This document shows positions 26,609 through 35,520 of a DNA stretch of 44,896 nt, in pieces. The notes beneath the pieces were generated by a model. It saw nothing but the letters and a program-made list of their open reading frames with translations, was not told the DNA's origin and did no database searches. The stretch's first letter is position 1. Every line of letters starts with the position of its first letter. Both the position numbers and the translations under genes were made by a program. The stretch spans positions 1 through 44,896 of the forward strand of contig RDXE01000053.1 of the NCBI GenBank assembly GCA_004292755.1. The letters are read 5' to 3'. This DNA is from Alphaproteobacteria bacterium (GTDB taxonomy: Bacteria; Pseudomonadota; Alphaproteobacteria; Elsterales; Elsteraceae).

Positions 26609-26784
26609 GGTGCGATGTGGTCTGTGCCTAGCCTGACCCCTGCCAATCTTGTTTGGGCGAGGGATACAGCGTTCTTTTCGTCGAGCTGGGTTGGAAATGG
26701 GGCCGTATCAAACGTCTCAGCGCGTGGAATTGGGGGTATCGATGCAAGGCCTCCGAAGTATTTCGTTTCACTATAGGATTGATG
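26609..26784. other. Island right end, no gene recognised
   Basis: The 176 bases between hsdR and the right repeat contain no supported gene and no trace of an integrase C-terminus, which is often found next to an att site. The composition is slightly less GC-rich than the flanks. Confidence 0.4.
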
Positions 26785-26805
26785 CGATTCCGCCCCTGGG
26801 CACCA
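26785..26805 (+). repeat. attR: right direct repeat of the island
   Basis: Exact copy of the last 21 bases of tRNA-Phe, including CCA, in the same orientation. The rest of a tRNA is absent here: upstream bases (TAGGATTGATG) do not form a T arm or anticodon arm. It marks the right end of the island. Confidence 0.9.
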
Positions 26806-26875
26806 CTTTCCGCTCCACAGGCCGCAGCATCCCACCTTGGTGTTTTGGGGGAGGTAGCGCTGCGAGAAACGTCTG

Positions 26876-27334
26876 TTGGCCGCTCGGCGCTTCATGCGAT
26901 GCTGGCGTAGGATTGATGTTGGCCCGCTTGCCCGTGCCCTCGCGTGGCTGACTGAGGCTTTGGAGGCATATGAACAGCGTGATCGCGATCCGTTCGTGCG
27001 AGACGCGGCCATTCAGCGGTTCGAATACACCTATGAGTTGACTCACAAGATGCTCCGCCGCGCCTTGGCTGAGCGTGAACCGGCCTCAGCTGCTGTAAAT
27101 GAACTGTCGCTTCCGGATTTGGTGCGCCTTGCCCATCGAAGGGGGCTGGTCCGCAGCGAGTGGGCTGTGTGGCGGCGCTTTCGGGAAGATCGCAATGCCA
27201 CCAGCCACACCTATAATCCAGACACCGCAGACCGGGTGTTTGCGGGGCTGATGCCCTTCCGGGACGAAGCAGCCTATGTGCTGATGAAACTAACCCGTCG
27301 CCAAGCTGACCCTGATGATGCGGAGCAAGAATGA
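26876..27334 (+). CDS. HEPN-domain protein of the HI0074/HepT-like family (toxin)
   Basis: Up to 152 residues. The family signature RDAAIQRFEYTYELTHKMLRR is at about 42-62, and the RNase motif RNATSH is at 106-111 (Arg106, His111). HepT-like proteins cut RNA and are neutralised by the partner nucleotidyltransferase, encoded here with a 4-base overlap. The start is uncertain: a TTG at 26876 and an ATG at 26894 are possible, neither with a good ribosome site (GGGGGAGG at 26847-26854 is too far away). The homologous core begins only at about residue 14. The gene begins 70 bp after attR, so the original 5' end may have been affected by the integration events. Confidence 0.8.
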   Translation: MAARRFMRCWRRIDVGPLARALAWLTEALEAYEQRDRDPFVRDAAIQRFEYTYELTHKMLRRALAEREPASAAVNELSLPDLVRLAHRRGLVRSEWAVWRRFREDRNATSHTYNPDTADRVFAGLMPFRDEAAYVLMKLTRRQADPDDAEQE

Positions 27335-27642
27335 TCCAGGCGATCGACATTCGAGAGGAGGACGGTATCGTCCTGCGCGCTATTCTGCGCCAATGTCTAC
27401 CGGATGAAGCCCAGGTATGGGCGTTTGGGTCGCGCGTGACGGGGCGTGCGTGTCGTGGGTCTGACCTTGACCTCGCCATTGATGCCGGGCGCCCGCTCGG
27501 CCAGGACGCTGTTGCCGCCCTGCGCGAGGCGCTGGAGAACAGCGATTTGCCCTATCCTGTCGACCTTGTGGACCTCGCCACGGCCTCGCCTGGGTTTCGG
27601 GCGCGCATTGACTCTAGCCTGCGGCCCTTCCCAATTCGCTAA
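27331..27642 (+). CDS. MNT-domain nucleotidyltransferase (MntA-like antitoxin)
   Basis: A 103-residue minimal nucleotidyltransferase. The motif [20 protein letters not shown] (residues 31-50) provides Gly33-Ser34 and the metal-binding Asp46 and Asp48; another acidic strand, PVDLVDL, is at about 76-82. In known HepT-MntA pairs this enzyme modifies the HEPN toxin with AMP and silences it. The start ATG at 27331 overlaps the toxin stop (ATGA). The pair is complete by motif. Confidence 0.87.
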   Translation: MIQAIDIREEDGIVLRAILRQCLPDEAQVWAFGSRVTGRACRGSDLDLAIDAGRPLGQDAVAALREALENSDLPYPVDLVDLATASPGFRARIDSSLRPFPIR

Positions 27643-27719
27643 CCTTGCCACTGACCCCCTTGATTTCACCGCTCCGTCGCGCCAAGCCTCTGCCAGATCG
27701 TCGCGGGTGGGGGAGCGGC

Positions 27720-29030
27720 ATGGCCAGCGGGACGCTCACAGGGTTCGGCAACCACTTTGCAACGGAGGCTGTCGCAGGGGCACTGCCCGTTGGGCAGAAC
27801 TCGCCCCAGCATGTGCCGTTCGGGTTGTATGCGGAGTTGATCTCCGGCAGCGCGTTCACAGCCCCGCGAGCAGAGAACCGGCGCACCTGGATGTATCGCG
27901 TGCGCCCCTCGGCGATGCATCCCGCGTTTCGGACCATCGATGCCGGTCGGCTGCGCACGGCTCCGTGGAGCGAGGGGGAGACGCCGCCCAATCGGCTGCG
28001 CTGGAACCCGCTGTCGGCTCCCGATCGCCCGACCGACTTTGTCGAGGGACTGGTCACCTGGGTCGGTAATGGCGATGTCGCGACGCGCCAAGGCTCGGCC
28101 GTGCATCTTTACGCGGCCAACCGCTCCATGCCGGACCGGGTGTTTCAAAATCATGATGGGGAACTGCTGCTGGTGCCCCAATCGGGCGGCTTGGTGGTGC
28201 GCACGGAACTCGGTCGCCTCGCGGTCGCGCCGGGGGAGATTGCGATCCTGCCGCGCGGGCTCAAGTTTGCCGTTGACCTCGTCGAGGGGCAGGCGCGCGG
28301 CTACGTGCTGGAGACCTATGGTCAGCCGCTGCAATTGCCGGAGCTGGGGCCGATAGGCTCCAACGGCTTGGCCAATCCGCGCGATTTTGAGGCGCCCGCG
28401 GCCGCGTTCGAAGACCCGGACCGCCCAACCCAGGTGGTTGCCAAATTCCTCGGTCAATTGGCTGTCGCCGACGTGCCGCACAATCCACTGGATGTGGTGG
28501 CTTGGCACGGCACATTGGCGCCGATGCGCTATGATTTGGCTCGGTTCAATACCATCGGCACAGTCAGTTTTGACCATCCCGACCCCTCGATCTTCACGGT
28601 ATTGACCAGCCCGTCCGGCCATCCGGGGACGGCAAACGTGGATTTTGTGATCTTCCCGCCGCGCTGGATGGTGGCGGAGCATACCTTTCGCCCGCCCTGG
28701 TTCCATCGCAACCTGATGAGCGAGTTCATGGGCCTGATCCATGGCGCCTATGATGCCAAGGCGGATGGGTTTGTGCCGGGTGGGGTCTCCTTGCACAATT
28801 GCATGACCGCCCATGGCCCGGACCGCACCAGCCATGACGCAGCAGTCGCAGCCACCCTGGCGCCACACAAGATCGACAACACCCTGGCCTTCATGTTTGA
28901 GAGCGGCTGGGTCTACCGCCTGACCGCAGCTGCCACGACGGCGCCCAGTCGCCAGCCCGACTATGATGCCTGCTGGGACGGCTTTGCCCGGCGCTTTCCG
29001 CAGACCCTTTCAGGAGCATCCACCCGATGA
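27720..29030 (+). CDS. hmgA: Homogentisate 1,2-dioxygenase
   Basis: Opens the aromatic ring of homogentisate to maleylacetoacetate in tyrosine and phenylalanine breakdown. The protein has 436 residues, the normal size. The N-terminus [24 protein letters not shown] is a family hallmark. Iron ligands are predicted at His329 (FHRN), Glu335 (SEFMGL) and His365 (TAHGPD). The ATG at 27720 follows a GGGGGA site; a 25-residue extension is possible but unconserved. It overlaps fahA by 4 bases. Confidence 0.97.
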   Translation: MASGTLTGFGNHFATEAVAGALPVGQNSPQHVPFGLYAELISGSAFTAPRAENRRTWMYRVRPSAMHPAFRTIDAGRLRTAPWSEGETPPNRLRWNPLSAPDRPTDFVEGLVTWVGNGDVATRQGSAVHLYAANRSMPDRVFQNHDGELLLVPQSGGLVVRTELGRLAVAPGEIAILPRGLKFAVDLVEGQARGYVLETYGQPLQLPELGPIGSNGLANPRDFEAPAAAFEDPDRPTQVVAKFLGQLAVADVPHNPLDVVAWHGTLAPMRYDLARFNTIGTVSFDHPDPSIFTVLTSPSGHPGTANVDFVIFPPRWMVAEHTFRPPWFHRNLMSEFMGLIHGAYDAKADGFVPGGVSLHNCMTAHGPDRTSHDAAVAATLAPHKIDNTLAFMFESGWVYRLTAAATTAPSRQPDYDACWDGFARRFPQTLSGASTR

Positions 29031-30343
29031 GCCGGTTCCCGCTGGACGAGACCCATGATCCTGCCGCCACCAGCTGGGTGGTGGGTGCTGCTGAGCCGGA
29101 CACGGACTTCCCGCTCCAGAACCTGCCGTTCTGCGCTTTCAGCGTGGGGACAGAGACGCCGCGGATCGGTGTTGGCATCGGGCGCATGGTGCTGGACATC
29201 ACCGCTGCCGCTGAGGCGGGCTTGTTGGACCTCGCTGAGGCCGAAGCGGCTGCCTGTGCCCACCCAGTGCTAAACCCATTGATGGCGATGGGGCCAGCCG
29301 CGTGGCAGCGCCTGCGCCGGGCCTTGTTCCGCTTGTTGCACAAGGATGCGCCAGCACCCTGGCGGACCGAGGCGGCGGTGTCTTGCCTGGTTCCGATGGC
29401 GGGGCTGCGCTTTCACCTGCCGGTCGCGATTGGTGACTATACTGACTTTTACGCCTCTATTGACCATGCCACCAATGTTGGGCGGATGTTTCGCCCCGAT
29501 CAGCCGCTGCTGCCGAACTACAAATATGTGCCGATTGGGTATCACGGTCGGGCTTCGTCCATCAGTGCCGACAATCGCCCCGTGCACCGGCCGACCGGCC
29601 AGCGCAAGCGCCCCGATGACGCCGAGCCCAGCTTCGGCCCCTGCCGTCAGTTGGATTGGGAGTTGGAGCTTGGCTTCCTGATCGGCACCGGCAACGCCCA
29701 AGGCGAGAGTATCGCCATTGAGCAAGCAGGGGCCCATCTGTTTGGCGTAACCTTGCTGAATGACTGGTCAGCGCGCGACTTGCAGGCCTGGGAATACCAG
29801 CCTCTCGGCCCGTTCCTAGCCAAGAACTTTGCAACCTCCATCGGTCCTTTCGTGGTGACTATGGCGGCATTGGCGCCGTTCCGCATCCCAGCCCACGTCC
29901 GGCCAGAGAGCGACCCTGCACCGCTGCCCTATCTGTTCGACCCTGCCGATCAGGCCGAGGGCGGCTTTGCGATTGATGTCTCAGTGGAGTTGCGCAGTGC
30001 CACGATGCGCGCAGCGTCTGGGCAGTTCGATCACATCACGACTGTTGGCTTCCAGCATATGTACTGGACCGCCGCCCAGATGGTGGCGCATCACAGTTCC
30101 AACGGCTGCAATCTGCAACCAGGGGACCTGCTGGGCTCTGGTACCATCTCGACTCCGGACCCGGCAGCCGTTGGCTCGTTGTTGGAATTGACCCGCCGCG
30201 GCCAAGCGCCGATCACCCTCTCCAGTGGCGAGACCCGCAGCTTTCTGCAGGACGGCGACGAAGTTCGCATGACCGCGCGCGCCCACCGTGACGGAGCACG
30301 CAGCATCGGCTTTGGCCGGTGTGAGGCCGTGATTGTGGGGTAA
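29027..30343 (+). CDS. fahA: Fumarylacetoacetase
   Basis: Hydrolyses fumarylacetoacetate to fumarate and acetoacetate, the last step of tyrosine breakdown. The protein has 438 residues. Conserved stretches are [80 protein letters not shown] and [24 protein letters not shown]. It is translationally coupled to hmgA. The intermediate isomerase (maiA) and the dioxygenase hppD are not in the window. Confidence 0.97.
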   Translation: MSRFPLDETHDPAATSWVVGAAEPDTDFPLQNLPFCAFSVGTETPRIGVGIGRMVLDITAAAEAGLLDLAEAEAAACAHPVLNPLMAMGPAAWQRLRRALFRLLHKDAPAPWRTEAAVSCLVPMAGLRFHLPVAIGDYTDFYASIDHATNVGRMFRPDQPLLPNYKYVPIGYHGRASSISADNRPVHRPTGQRKRPDDAEPSFGPCRQLDWELELGFLIGTGNAQGESIAIEQAGAHLFGVTLLNDWSARDLQAWEYQPLGPFLAKNFATSIGPFVVTMAALAPFRIPAHVRPESDPAPLPYLFDPADQAEGGFAIDVSVELRSATMRAASGQFDHITTVGFQHMYWTAAQMVAHHSSNGCNLQPGDLLGSGTISTPDPAAVGSLLELTRRGQAPITLSSGETRSFLQDGDEVRMTARAHRDGARSIGFGRCEAVIVG

Positions 30344-30380
30344 GGGAGGCCGGTGGTGGAGAGCCGAGGGGGTGGGGCGG

Positions 30381-30788
30381 CTAAGACTTCTTGGCCGCAA
30401 CCAGCGGCACTGGGATGCCCGCGCTGGTCAATGCCGCCTCAATCGACCTAGTGTTGGCGTTGACTGCATCGATCAGGCCGATGGTAAGGCGGTTCGTGTG
30501 CGCCATTCCGATTTTTAGCTCAGCGACATCGGTCTTGAGCGCTGCGACATCGGTCTTGAGCGCTGCGACATCGGTCTTGAGCTCAGCGACATCGGTCTTG
30601 AGCTCAGCGACATCGGTCTTGAGCTCAGCGACATCGGTCTTGAGCTCAGCGACATCGGTCTTCAGCTGATCGACATCCGTGCGCAGCTCTTTGAGCTCCG
30701 TACGCACGCCAGCCAGACCCTCGGCGATAGCGGCGCCGAAGGCAGTGGCGGATGTTGTGATCTTATCGGCAGTCGTGTCCGCGCTCAT
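30381..30788 (-). CDS. Heptad-repeat coiled-coil protein
   Basis: A 135-residue protein made mainly of a coiled coil. Seven or more near-identical heptads LKTDVAE (or LKTDVAA) occupy about residues 40-92. Hydrophobic L and V sit at the a and d positions. There is no signal peptide or membrane segment. The ending IPVPLVAAKKS is basic. The start at 30788 (MSADTTADKI) has no clear ribosome site; TATATATT lies only a few bases upstream, so a leaderless mRNA or a different start is possible. Function unknown; proteins with such repeats are often structural or act as oligomeric scaffolds. Confidence 0.65.
   Translation of the reverse strand: MSADTTADKITTSATAFGAAIAEGLAGVRTELKELRTDVDQLKTDVAELKTDVAELKTDVAELKTDVAELKTDVAALKTDVAALKTDVAELKIGMAHTNRLTIGLIDAVNANTRSIEAALTSAGIPVPLVAAKKS
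30525..30671. repeat. Seven 21-bp tandem repeats inside the coiled-coil gene
   Basis: The segment GACATCGGTCTTGAGC begins at 30525, 30546, 30567, 30588, 30609, 30630 and 30651, exactly 21 bp apart, with a degenerate eighth at 30672. Each unit encodes one heptad. The near identity of the DNA, including silent positions, points to recent expansion by slippage or unequal exchange. Confidence 0.95.
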
Positions 30789-30815
30789 AAGAAATATATA
30801 GCAGCAGGGATGAGC

Positions 30816-30848
30816 GGTGGCAACCGATGAGTGTATTGCGTTGCCACC
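30816..30848. promoter_or_regulatory. 9-bp inverted repeat upstream of rpsA
   Basis: GGTGGCAAC (30816-30824) and GTTGCCACC (30840-30848) are perfect complements with a 15-base spacer. The element lies in the 274-bp gap between the coiled-coil gene and rpsA. It could be a hairpin in a long rpsA leader (S1 controls its own translation in other bacteria) or an operator. No function is shown. Confidence 0.45.
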
Positions 30849-31062
30849 TGGATAGGCCCCTCCCCGGTTGCATTTTAGCCGCGTCCGCGGTAAACCCCCG
30901 CCAGCGCTGGAGAGGATCCATCGCGGCAGCAGCGGGCGAAACCCGGTGGCGAGCAGTCGCCGCGGTCGTCCGCGTTTTGCCGTTCTGGGGTTCTGGCGCG
31001 CTGGCAACCCCGAGACCCCGACGTGCGGATGAGACCGTCCCGCGGGCGGGCAGGAGAGATAC

Positions 31063-32766
31063 ATGGCTCTGGTAGCCGAGAAAGAAAGCTTTGCCGCCCT
31101 GTTGGAAGAAAGCATGGGGGCTGGTGAAAATCTTGAGGGGACCGTCGTCAAGGGGACGATTGTCGCCATCGAGAATGACAGCGCGATCATTGATGTTGGC
31201 CTGAAGTCTGAAGGCCGCGTGTCGCTGAAGGAATTCGGCGCGCCGGGTACCGCCTTGGACCTGAAGGTTGGCGATGTCGTCGAAGTGTTCTTGGAGCGGA
31301 TGGAAGACAAGAACGGCGAAGCCGCCTTGTCCCGCGACAAGGCCCGCCGGGAAGAGGCGTGGAACCAGCTGGAGAAGGCGTTCCAGGCGCAAACCCGCGT
31401 CAACGGCGTTATCTTTGGTCGCGTCAAGGGCGGCTTCACCGTGGACCTGTCGGGTGCCGTGGCGTTCTTGCCAGGCAGCCAGGTGGATATCCGCCCGGTG
31501 CGCGACATCACCCCGCTGATGGGCACGCCGCAGCCGTTCCAGATCCTGAAGATGGACCGCCGCCGCGGCAACATCGTGGTTTCGCGCCGCGCTGTGCTGG
31601 AAGAAAGCCGCGCCGAAGCCCGTTCGGAGCTGGTCGCTTCCTTGAAGGAAGGCCAAGTGCTGCAGGGTGTGGTGAAGAACATCACCGACTACGGCGCCTT
31701 CGTCGATCTGGGCGGTGTCGATGGTCTGTTGCACGTCACCGACATCGCGTGGCGCCGCATCAACCACCCGTCCGAAGCCCTGAACATCGGCCAAGCCGTG
31801 ACCGTTCAGGTGATCCGCTTCAACCCGGACACCCAGCGCATCAGCCTCGGCATGAAGCAGCTGGAAGCCGATCCGTGGGAAGGGGTGGAACTGAAGTACC
31901 CAGCCGGTGCCAAGTTCAACGGTCGCGTGACCAACATCACCGACTACGGCGCCTTTGTGGAGCTGGAGCCGGGGATCGAGGGTCTGGTCCACGTTTCCGA
32001 AATGTCCTGGACCAAGAAGAACGTTCACCCCGGCAAGATCGTCTCCACCTCGCAAGAGGTTGAGGTCATGGTGCTGGACGTGGATCCGGTCAAGCGCCGC
32101 ATCAGCCTCGGCTTGAAGCAGTGCCTGGACAATCCGTGGCAGTCCTTCGTCGACAAGTATCCGGCCAATACCGAATTGTCGGGCGAGGTGAAGAACATCA
32201 CCGAGTTCGGCTTGTTCGTTGGTCTGCCGGGTGATATCGACGGCATGGTCCACTTGTCTGACCTGTCTTGGGAAAAGTCTGGCGAAGAAGCCATTCAGGA
32301 CTACAAGAAGGGCGATCAGGTGAAGGTGCGCGTGCTCGACGTGGACGTCGAGAAGGAACGCATCAGCCTTGGCATCAAGCAGCTGGTCAACGACCCCTTC
32401 GAGAAGGGGTTGGAGAGCATCCGCAAGGGCGAGGTGATCACCGGCAAAGTCACCCAGGTGCAGGACAACGGCATCGAGGTGGAAATCGTCGAAGGCATCA
32501 CCGGCTTCATCCGCAAGGCGGAACTGGCGCGCGATCGTCAGGACCAACGGCCGGAGCGCTTCGCCGTGGGCGAGAAGGTGGACGCCAAGGTCGTGCAAAT
32601 CGACAAGGCGGCCCGCAAGATCACCCTGTCGATCAAGGCGCGCGAAGTCGAAGAAGACAAGCAGGCGATGGCCGAATACGGCTCGTCGGACAGCGGGGCG
32701 TCGCTGGGCGACATCCTGGGTGCCGCGATCCGCAAGGCCCGCAGCAAGGACCAAGCCGAGGGCTAA
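31063..32766 (+). CDS. rpsA: 30S ribosomal protein S1
   Basis: Binds mRNA and helps translation initiation on the small ribosomal subunit; 567 residues, as usual for Gram-negative S1. Six S1 (OB-fold) repeats follow each other. The four C-terminal ones are clearest, each with a [19 protein letters not shown] start (for example [46 protein letters not shown]). A GGAGAG site precedes the ATG. The common upstream neighbour cmk is absent. A strong terminator follows, so it is not co-transcribed with ihfB by default. Confidence 0.98.
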   Translation: MALVAEKESFAALLEESMGAGENLEGTVVKGTIVAIENDSAIIDVGLKSEGRVSLKEFGAPGTALDLKVGDVVEVFLERMEDKNGEAALSRDKARREEAWNQLEKAFQAQTRVNGVIFGRVKGGFTVDLSGAVAFLPGSQVDIRPVRDITPLMGTPQPFQILKMDRRRGNIVVSRRAVLEESRAEARSELVASLKEGQVLQGVVKNITDYGAFVDLGGVDGLLHVTDIAWRRINHPSEALNIGQAVTVQVIRFNPDTQRISLGMKQLEADPWEGVELKYPAGAKFNGRVTNITDYGAFVELEPGIEGLVHVSEMSWTKKNVHPGKIVSTSQEVEVMVLDVDPVKRRISLGLKQCLDNPWQSFVDKYPANTELSGEVKNITEFGLFVGLPGDIDGMVHLSDLSWEKSGEEAIQDYKKGDQVKVRVLDVDVEKERISLGIKQLVNDPFEKGLESIRKGEVITGKVTQVQDNGIEVEIVEGITGFIRKAELARDRQDQRPERFAVGEKVDAKVVQIDKAARKITLSIKAREVEEDKQAMAEYGSSDSGASLGDILGAAIRKARSKDQAEG

Positions 32767-32793
32767 CCCCCTTCGCTCCGTCGTGGTATCAGA

Positions 32794-32830
32794 GCCCCCC
32801 GCCGATCCCAATCGGCGGGGGGCTTCTGTT
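32794..32830 (+). terminator. Intrinsic terminator of rpsA
   Basis: A perfect 13-bp stem, GCCCCCCGCCGAT (32794-32806) against ATCGGCGGGGGGC (32811-32823), with a CCCA loop, followed by TTCTGTT. It lies 28 bp after the rpsA stop. Confidence 0.9.
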
Positions 32831-32959
32831 AGGGATCAGGTTTTCTGTTTGTTATCAGAGGGTTTCGGCGTTGAATTGCTTGACTCTGTGCCTGCTGTTT
32901 CGGCACGGTGCGTTTCACGGGACGATTGGTTGGCAGGGGAGCAGGGCCTCGTGACGTCC

Positions 32960-33265
32960 ATGACCAAGTCTGAGTTGATCCAGCGGTTGGCGGAGCACAA
33001 TCCCCACCTGTATCAACGGGACGTTGAACGGATCGTATCAACGATCTTTGAAGAGATTGCTGCCGCGCTGGCACGGGGCGACCGGGTGGAACTGCGCGGT
33101 TTCGGCGCGTTCTCTGTCAAGCGCCGGGAGGCCAGGATTGGCCGCAACCCGCGCACCGGCACAGCTGTGCAGGTGGAGGAGAAGGTGATCCCCTTCTTCA
33201 AGACCGGCAAGCAGTTGCGGGAGCGGTTGAATTTGAGCGGCGACGAGACTGGCAGCGCTGCCTGA
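32960..33265 (+). CDS. ihfB: Integration host factor subunit beta
   Basis: DNA-bending protein that works as a heterodimer with IHF-alpha. It has 101 residues. The sequence [21 protein letters not shown] and the DNA-binding arm [30 protein letters not shown] are diagnostic of the beta subunit (the intercalating proline is in RNPRTG). An in-frame GTG at 32951 would add three residues and is better placed for the GGGGAG upstream, so the start is slightly uncertain. It follows rpsA, a widely kept gene order. Confidence 0.96.
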   Translation: MTKSELIQRLAEHNPHLYQRDVERIVSTIFEEIAAALARGDRVELRGFGAFSVKRREARIGRNPRTGTAVQVEEKVIPFFKTGKQLRERLNLSGDETGSAA

Positions 33266-33317
33266 GGCTCGCACTGGTGCCTGTCATGTGGGCAGCAGCC
33301 GCTGAGAGGAGGACCCG

Positions 33318-33632
33318 ATGCGTCGTTTGTGGCTGCTGATCGGATTGCCGTTGGTTGCAGCCGCGGCCGTGTTCGCCGCCAACAACCGGACGGCGGCACC
33401 GATCGATCTCTGGCCGTTTGGCATCACAATTGATGTCCCGGTGTTCCTGCTGGTGCTGGGCACCCTGGCGGTCGGCCTCCTGCTTGGCGGCGCCTTTGTC
33501 TGGGTCAAGCTGATCGGCTGGAAGCTGCGGGCTCGGCGCAATGATCGGCGCATCGCCGATCTTGAACGCGACGTAGCGACCCTCCGCCAGCCGCCAACAG
33601 TGTCGGTTTCAAGCCCGCCAGCCGCAGCCTAG
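33318..33632 (+). CDS. LapA-domain (DUF1049) membrane protein
   Basis: A 104-residue protein with two membrane segments (about 4-22 and 42-66) and a cytoplasmic basic/coiled tail (RARRNDRRIADLERDVATL). The pattern of NN near residue 22, then PxDLWPFGITIDVPVFLLVLGTLAVGLLLG is that of the LapA/DUF1049 family, commonly located after ihfB. A GGAGGA site precedes the ATG. It ends one base before the converging ddl gene. Confidence 0.85.
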   Translation: MRRLWLLIGLPLVAAAAVFAANNRTAAPIDLWPFGITIDVPVFLLVLGTLAVGLLLGGAFVWVKLIGWKLRARRNDRRIADLERDVATLRQPPTVSVSSPPAAA

Positions 33633-33633
33633 C

Positions 33634-34548
33634 TCATGATCCCCAGCGGGCGCTGGCGATCAAGCGTTCGCACAGCTCAGCAAAGCCGATGCCGCGATGG
33701 GCGCAGGCTTCCGGCACCAAGCTGGTCTCGGTCATGCCCGGCTGAGTGTTGACCTCTAGCAAAAACAATCCGGCGAGACCATGCGCCGGGTCCCACCGGA
33801 AGTCAGCACGGCTGACCCCGCGACAGCCCAGCACTTGGTGCGCGGCCTGAGCGATGCGCCGCGCAGCTTGCGCCACTGCATCCGGAATACGGGCGGGCAG
33901 GTGGTGGACCGCGCCGCCGGTTGGTTTGTACTTGGCCTCGAAGTCAAAGATCGCGCCAGCGAAGTCGATCTCAATCACCTCCAGCGGCTCATCGTCCAGC
34001 ACGGCAACGGTCAACTCGACGCCAGGGATGAACGCCTCCACCAGCGCCACAGCGGCAGGATCGTCGGGCGGGGGCAGGTTGTCGCCGGGCCGGACAATCC
34101 GGACGCCAACGGTGGAGCCTTCATCGGGTGGTTTGGCGACATAAGGGCGCGGCAATGGGTCCGCGTCCGCCAAGCTGGCCCACGGCACCTCCACCCCCTG
34201 GGGCACGGGCAGACCAGCGGCCTGGAACAAGCGCCGGGCAGTCGGCTTGTGCAGGGCCGCCGCCGAAGCGCGGACGCCAGAATGGGTGTACGGGATGCCG
34301 AGCAGGTCTAACAGCCCCTGCACCGTGCCATCCTCGCCGCCGCGGCCATGCAAGGCATTGAACACAACATCAGGAGCCAGAGCGGCCAGCCGCGCGGGCA
34401 GGCTGACGGCGGGGGCGGGGTCCAGCGTGGTGACCACCCGTCCCGGCTTTGCCAGGGCAGCGGCCACCGCAGCACCGGTCACCAGCGATATCTGGCGTTC
34501 AGCCGACCATCCACCGGCCAAAACCACCACATGCTGTGGCTTATCCAC
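33634..34548 (-). CDS. ddl: D-alanine--D-alanine ligase
   Basis: ATP-grasp enzyme that makes D-Ala-D-Ala for peptidoglycan, 304 residues. The N-terminal part has VVLAGGWSAERQISLVTG and the motif NALHGRGGEDGTVQGLLDLLGIPYTHSGVRASA. The C-terminal part has the metal-binding end LFLLEVNTQPGMTETSLVPE. All motifs are present. It is isolated from the mur genes here, so it may be a second copy. Confidence 0.94.
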   Translation of the reverse strand: MDKPQHVVVLAGGWSAERQISLVTGAAVAAALAKPGRVVTTLDPAPAVSLPARLAALAPDVVFNALHGRGGEDGTVQGLLDLLGIPYTHSGVRASAAALHKPTARRLFQAAGLPVPQGVEVPWASLADADPLPRPYVAKPPDEGSTVGVRIVRPGDNLPPPDDPAAVALVEAFIPGVELTVAVLDDEPLEVIEIDFAGAIFDFEAKYKPTGGAVHHLPARIPDAVAQAARRIAQAAHQVLGCRGVSRADFRWDPAHGLAGLFLLEVNTQPGMTETSLVPEACAHRGIGFAELCERLIASARWGS

Positions 34549-34627
34549 AGATTTCTGCCTTCTGGGTCTTGCGATATATGGTGGCTCGATCGTAAAGTCT
34601 CACAAGCCATTGACGGGAGGTACGGCG

Positions 34628-34966
34628 ATGGAATGGACACCTGAAAAGGTCGACGAGTTGACCCGCCTGTGGGATAGCGGCATCCCAACCGCCGAGATTG
34701 GCCGTCTGATGGGTTGCACCAAGAATACGGTGATCGGCAAGGTTCATCGGCTTGGTCTCACGCCGCGCAAAGTGATGGCACCAAAGCCCCAGGCTCCACG
34801 CCTGCTGGAGCTGAAGGGTCCGGTTTGCTGCTGGCCCATCGGCCACCCCGGCACGCCGGAGTTTCGGTTCTGCGGTGCGCCGGCAGCCCCTGGCAAGCCC
34901 TATTGTGCTGAGCACGTTGCAGTAGCCTACATCAAGCAGCGTCCGCAACGCGAGCGTGCGGCCTAA
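34628..34966 (+). CDS. gcrA: GcrA-family cell cycle regulator
   Basis: An alphaproteobacterial regulator that works with sigma-70 at promoters carrying methylated GANTC sites; 112 residues. The N-terminus MEWTPEKVDELTRLWDSGIP then TAEIGRLMGCTKNTVIGKVHRLGL is the conserved GcrA helix-turn-helix. The C-terminus has the cysteine/CXXP region CCWPIGHPGTPEFRFCGAP. A GGGAGG site is 7 bases before the ATG. It is a good lineage marker for the host. Confidence 0.95.
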   Translation: MEWTPEKVDELTRLWDSGIPTAEIGRLMGCTKNTVIGKVHRLGLTPRKVMAPKPQAPRLLELKGPVCCWPIGHPGTPEFRFCGAPAAPGKPYCAEHVAVAYIKQRPQRERAA

Positions 34967-34995
34967 ACCCACACCTGGCTGGGGAGGGCGGGGCT

Positions 34996-35439
34996 GTGAC
35001 AGACGCGCCATTGCGGCCCCGCGTCGGTGCGCTTGTGATCGCGCGCCGGGATGGTGCTGTGCTGCTGGTAAAGCGCACGGCTGACCCCCATCGGCTCCAC
35101 TGGGGTTTTCCCGGCGGCGGGGTGGAGTGGGGTGAAAGCTTTGTCACTGCCGCCTTGCGTGAACTGGCGGAGGAAACCGGCTTGACCGGTCACTCTGCCC
35201 ATTTGATTGACGTCCATGAAGCGATCATCGCCGACCCCGCGGGCGGGGTTGCGGCCCATTGGGTCTTGGGCACGGTGGTGGTGGACTGTCCAGTGGGGGA
35301 ACCCGTGCTGGATGCTGAGGCATCGGCCTGCGGGTGGTTCCGCCCCGGCGCTTGGCCCAGCCCCCTGATCGGCGAGGTGGATCGGCTTGGCCGCTATGCC
35401 CTGGACGGGTCTCGCAGCGGCCCCAGTCCGATGCTATAA
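34996..35439 (+). CDS. Nudix hydrolase
   Basis: A 147-residue hydrolase of nucleoside diphosphates linked to another group. The Nudix box GGGVEWGESFVTAALRELAEETGL is at about residues 40-63 with the metal-binding REL-EE-TG core intact. GTG start at 34996 with GGGAGGGCGGGG upstream. The substrate is not predictable; the ADP-ribose pyrophosphatase or MutT type is possible. Confidence 0.92.
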   Translation: MTDAPLRPRVGALVIARRDGAVLLVKRTADPHRLHWGFPGGGVEWGESFVTAALRELAEETGLTGHSAHLIDVHEAIIADPAGGVAAHWVLGTVVVDCPVGEPVLDAEASACGWFRPGAWPSPLIGEVDRLGRYALDGSRSGPSPML

Positions 35440-35520
35440 AGATTCCAGATCACACCATTGCCGAGGATAGTGTGTGATCCATATCAGTTGAAGGGTTGTC
35501 GGCGAGGCAAGGACGCCGCC

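Larger units (their letters stand above)
19071..26784 (+). mobile_element. Genomic island in tRNA-Phe carrying a type I restriction-modification operon
   Basis: The 7.7-kb segment between the two 21-bp repeats holds hsdM, hsdS, a HEPN-like gene and hsdR, all on the plus strand, plus one doubtful small gene. No integrase, excisionase or transposase was found. It is therefore either a stripped, now fixed island or one moved by an integrase encoded elsewhere. Its second hsdS recognition region is notably AT-richer than the rest, showing mosaic origin. Confidence 0.8.

Noticed and set aside
26609-26784. Degraded integrase at the right end of the island
   Set aside because: All six readings were inspected and none shows the R-H-R-Y catalytic pattern or any recombinase-like stretch.
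30789-31685. N-terminal extension of the coiled-coil gene up to 31685
   Set aside because: The extension runs antisense through the start of rpsA and its leader; the ATG at 30788 gives a clean coiled-coil protein.
30763-32811. 682-residue open frame antisense to rpsA
   Set aside because: It is a mirror of the strongly coding rpsA reading in high-GC DNA; the product has low complexity in His, Asp and Leu and no family features.
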